Of a stretch of DNA of 64,000 nucleotides, positions 63,636-64,000 are shown piece after piece. The position numbers were made by a program, and so were the translations under genes. Positions within the stretch are counted from its first letter, which is position 1. Every line of letters starts with the position of its first letter. The stretch comes from Rothia mucilaginosa. Its GTDB lineage: Bacteria; Actinomycetota; Actinomycetes; Actinomycetales; Micrococcaceae. A model generated the notes under the pieces. It was not told the origin of the DNA and did not search any database. It worked only from the letters and a program-made list of their open reading frames with translations. The stretch spans positions 124,001 to 188,000 of the forward strand of contig NZ_CABFLY010000001.1 of assembly GCF_901875305.1 (NCBI RefSeq), in the 5' to 3' direction.

Positions 63636-64000
63636 GTGAAAAAGAGCAATATGATCAAGAGTGCAACCTCCATTACCCTTCTGGCGGCCCTGGCGTTGAC
63701 CGGCTGCTCGGCAACCTCCACCTCGAACACCAGCGCGGCGAGCGCCATCAGCACCTCCGCTTCGAGTAGCTCCGGCACCAAGTCGAAGACCGCCGATTCA
63801 TTCTCCACCGATGTGAAGAACGGCGCGAAGCTCGCCGAGGACACCCACTATTCCGCCAAGGATCTGACCTGGGATTCCTCCAGCGAAGTCACTATCGATC
63901 TTTCGAACCCGACCGCGACCGATGGCGTGACCGTCAGTGACGGCGTCATTACCATCACCAAGGCGGGTAACTACCGCTTGAGCGGCACCTACGCGGGCCA
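63636..64000 (+). CDS. Lipoprotein with a Cthe_2159-like carbohydrate-binding domain (3' end outside window)
   Basis: Start is GTG at 63636 with AAGGAAAA upstream. The signal peptide ends with lipobox LTGC at about residue 23, then comes a Ser/Thr-rich tether. The visible start of the next domain (DLTWDSSSEVTIDLSNPTA, VTVSDGVITITKAGNYRLSGTYAG) looks like the right-handed beta-helix family of Cthe_2159, a polysaccharide/calcium-binding lipoprotein. Such proteins often follow VTC and DUF4956 genes. The gene runs off the window; 121 codons are visible. Confidence 0.75.
   Translation, partial: MKKSNMIKSATSITLLAALALTGCSATSTSNTSAASAISTSASSSSGTKSKTADSFSTDVKNGAKLAEDTHYSAKDLTWDSSSEVTIDLSNPTATDGVTVSDGVITITKAGNYRLSGTYAG

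Overview
The window looks like chromosomal DNA of a high-GC actinobacterium of the Micrococcaceae, most probably Rothia and most likely R. mucilaginosa. This is inference from roughly 60% GC, a mycothiol-type DinB protein, DUF3263 and DUF3027 proteins, HspR-type (HAIR) heat-shock control, an IdeR/DtxR regulator, WXG100 and LAxTG surface proteins, and a catechol siderophore locus of the kind reported for R. mucilaginosa. There is no prophage, CRISPR array, rRNA operon or recognisable insertion sequence.

Layout. 1-5.2 kb: a clipped gene, an acyl-CoA ligase and a methionine ABC importer (metQ-metN-metI). 5.2-10.6 kb: a HAD phosphatase, a FtsX-type ABC exporter whose permease is broken by one extra base, a tandem histidine phosphatase and a VanZ protein. 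10.6-17.2 kb: a full fructose phosphotransferase system (fruR-fruK-fruA, then ptsI and ptsH), carrying phosphate from PEP through EI and HPr to EIIABC and then making fructose-1,6-bisphosphate. 17.4-25.6 kb: a ThrE-type exporter, ung, two small actinobacterial proteins, groEL without groES, rlmC and a DinB protein. 25.9-31.4 kb: an RclA-like flavoprotein, the three steps from chorismate to 2,3-dihydroxybenzoate, and a Sfp-type phosphopantetheinyl transferase. The siderophore NRPS is not in the window.

31.5-40.8 kb: an RNase HI fusion, a lone WXG100 protein, a two-component system, a DUF3027 protein, a DtxR-family repressor, a c-di-AMP (ydaO) riboswitch in front of an NlpC/P60 cell-wall hydrolase, and a DUF4031-HD fusion. 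40.9-46.6 kb: tRNA-Arg(CCU), pcrA and sucCD. 46.9-50.1 kb: a Tat-exported protein, then two iron-handling genes, an MbfA-like ferritin/VIT fusion and dps. 50.3-51.6 kb: a HAD phosphatase and a NAD(P)-binding protein. 51.7-54.7 kb: an aldo/keto reductase-MerR-MFS cassette with a textbook MerR promoter, bounded by two perfect 32-bp direct repeats, so probably a recent gain. 54.8-58.6 kb: HspR-controlled clpB and a sirtuin. 58.7-64 kb: two paralogous Excalibur/LAxTG surface proteins, then a DUF4956-VTC-lipoprotein cluster, a little-studied envelope system that runs off the window.

The most interesting regions are the DUF4956/VTC/lipoprotein cluster next to the surface proteins, the repeat-flanked MerR cassette, and the iron theme (siderophore precursor genes, DtxR repressor with a candidate self-operator, MbfA, Dps with a palindrome at its promoter). 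Coordinates were read by eye; start codons were chosen from ribosome-binding sites and domain boundaries.
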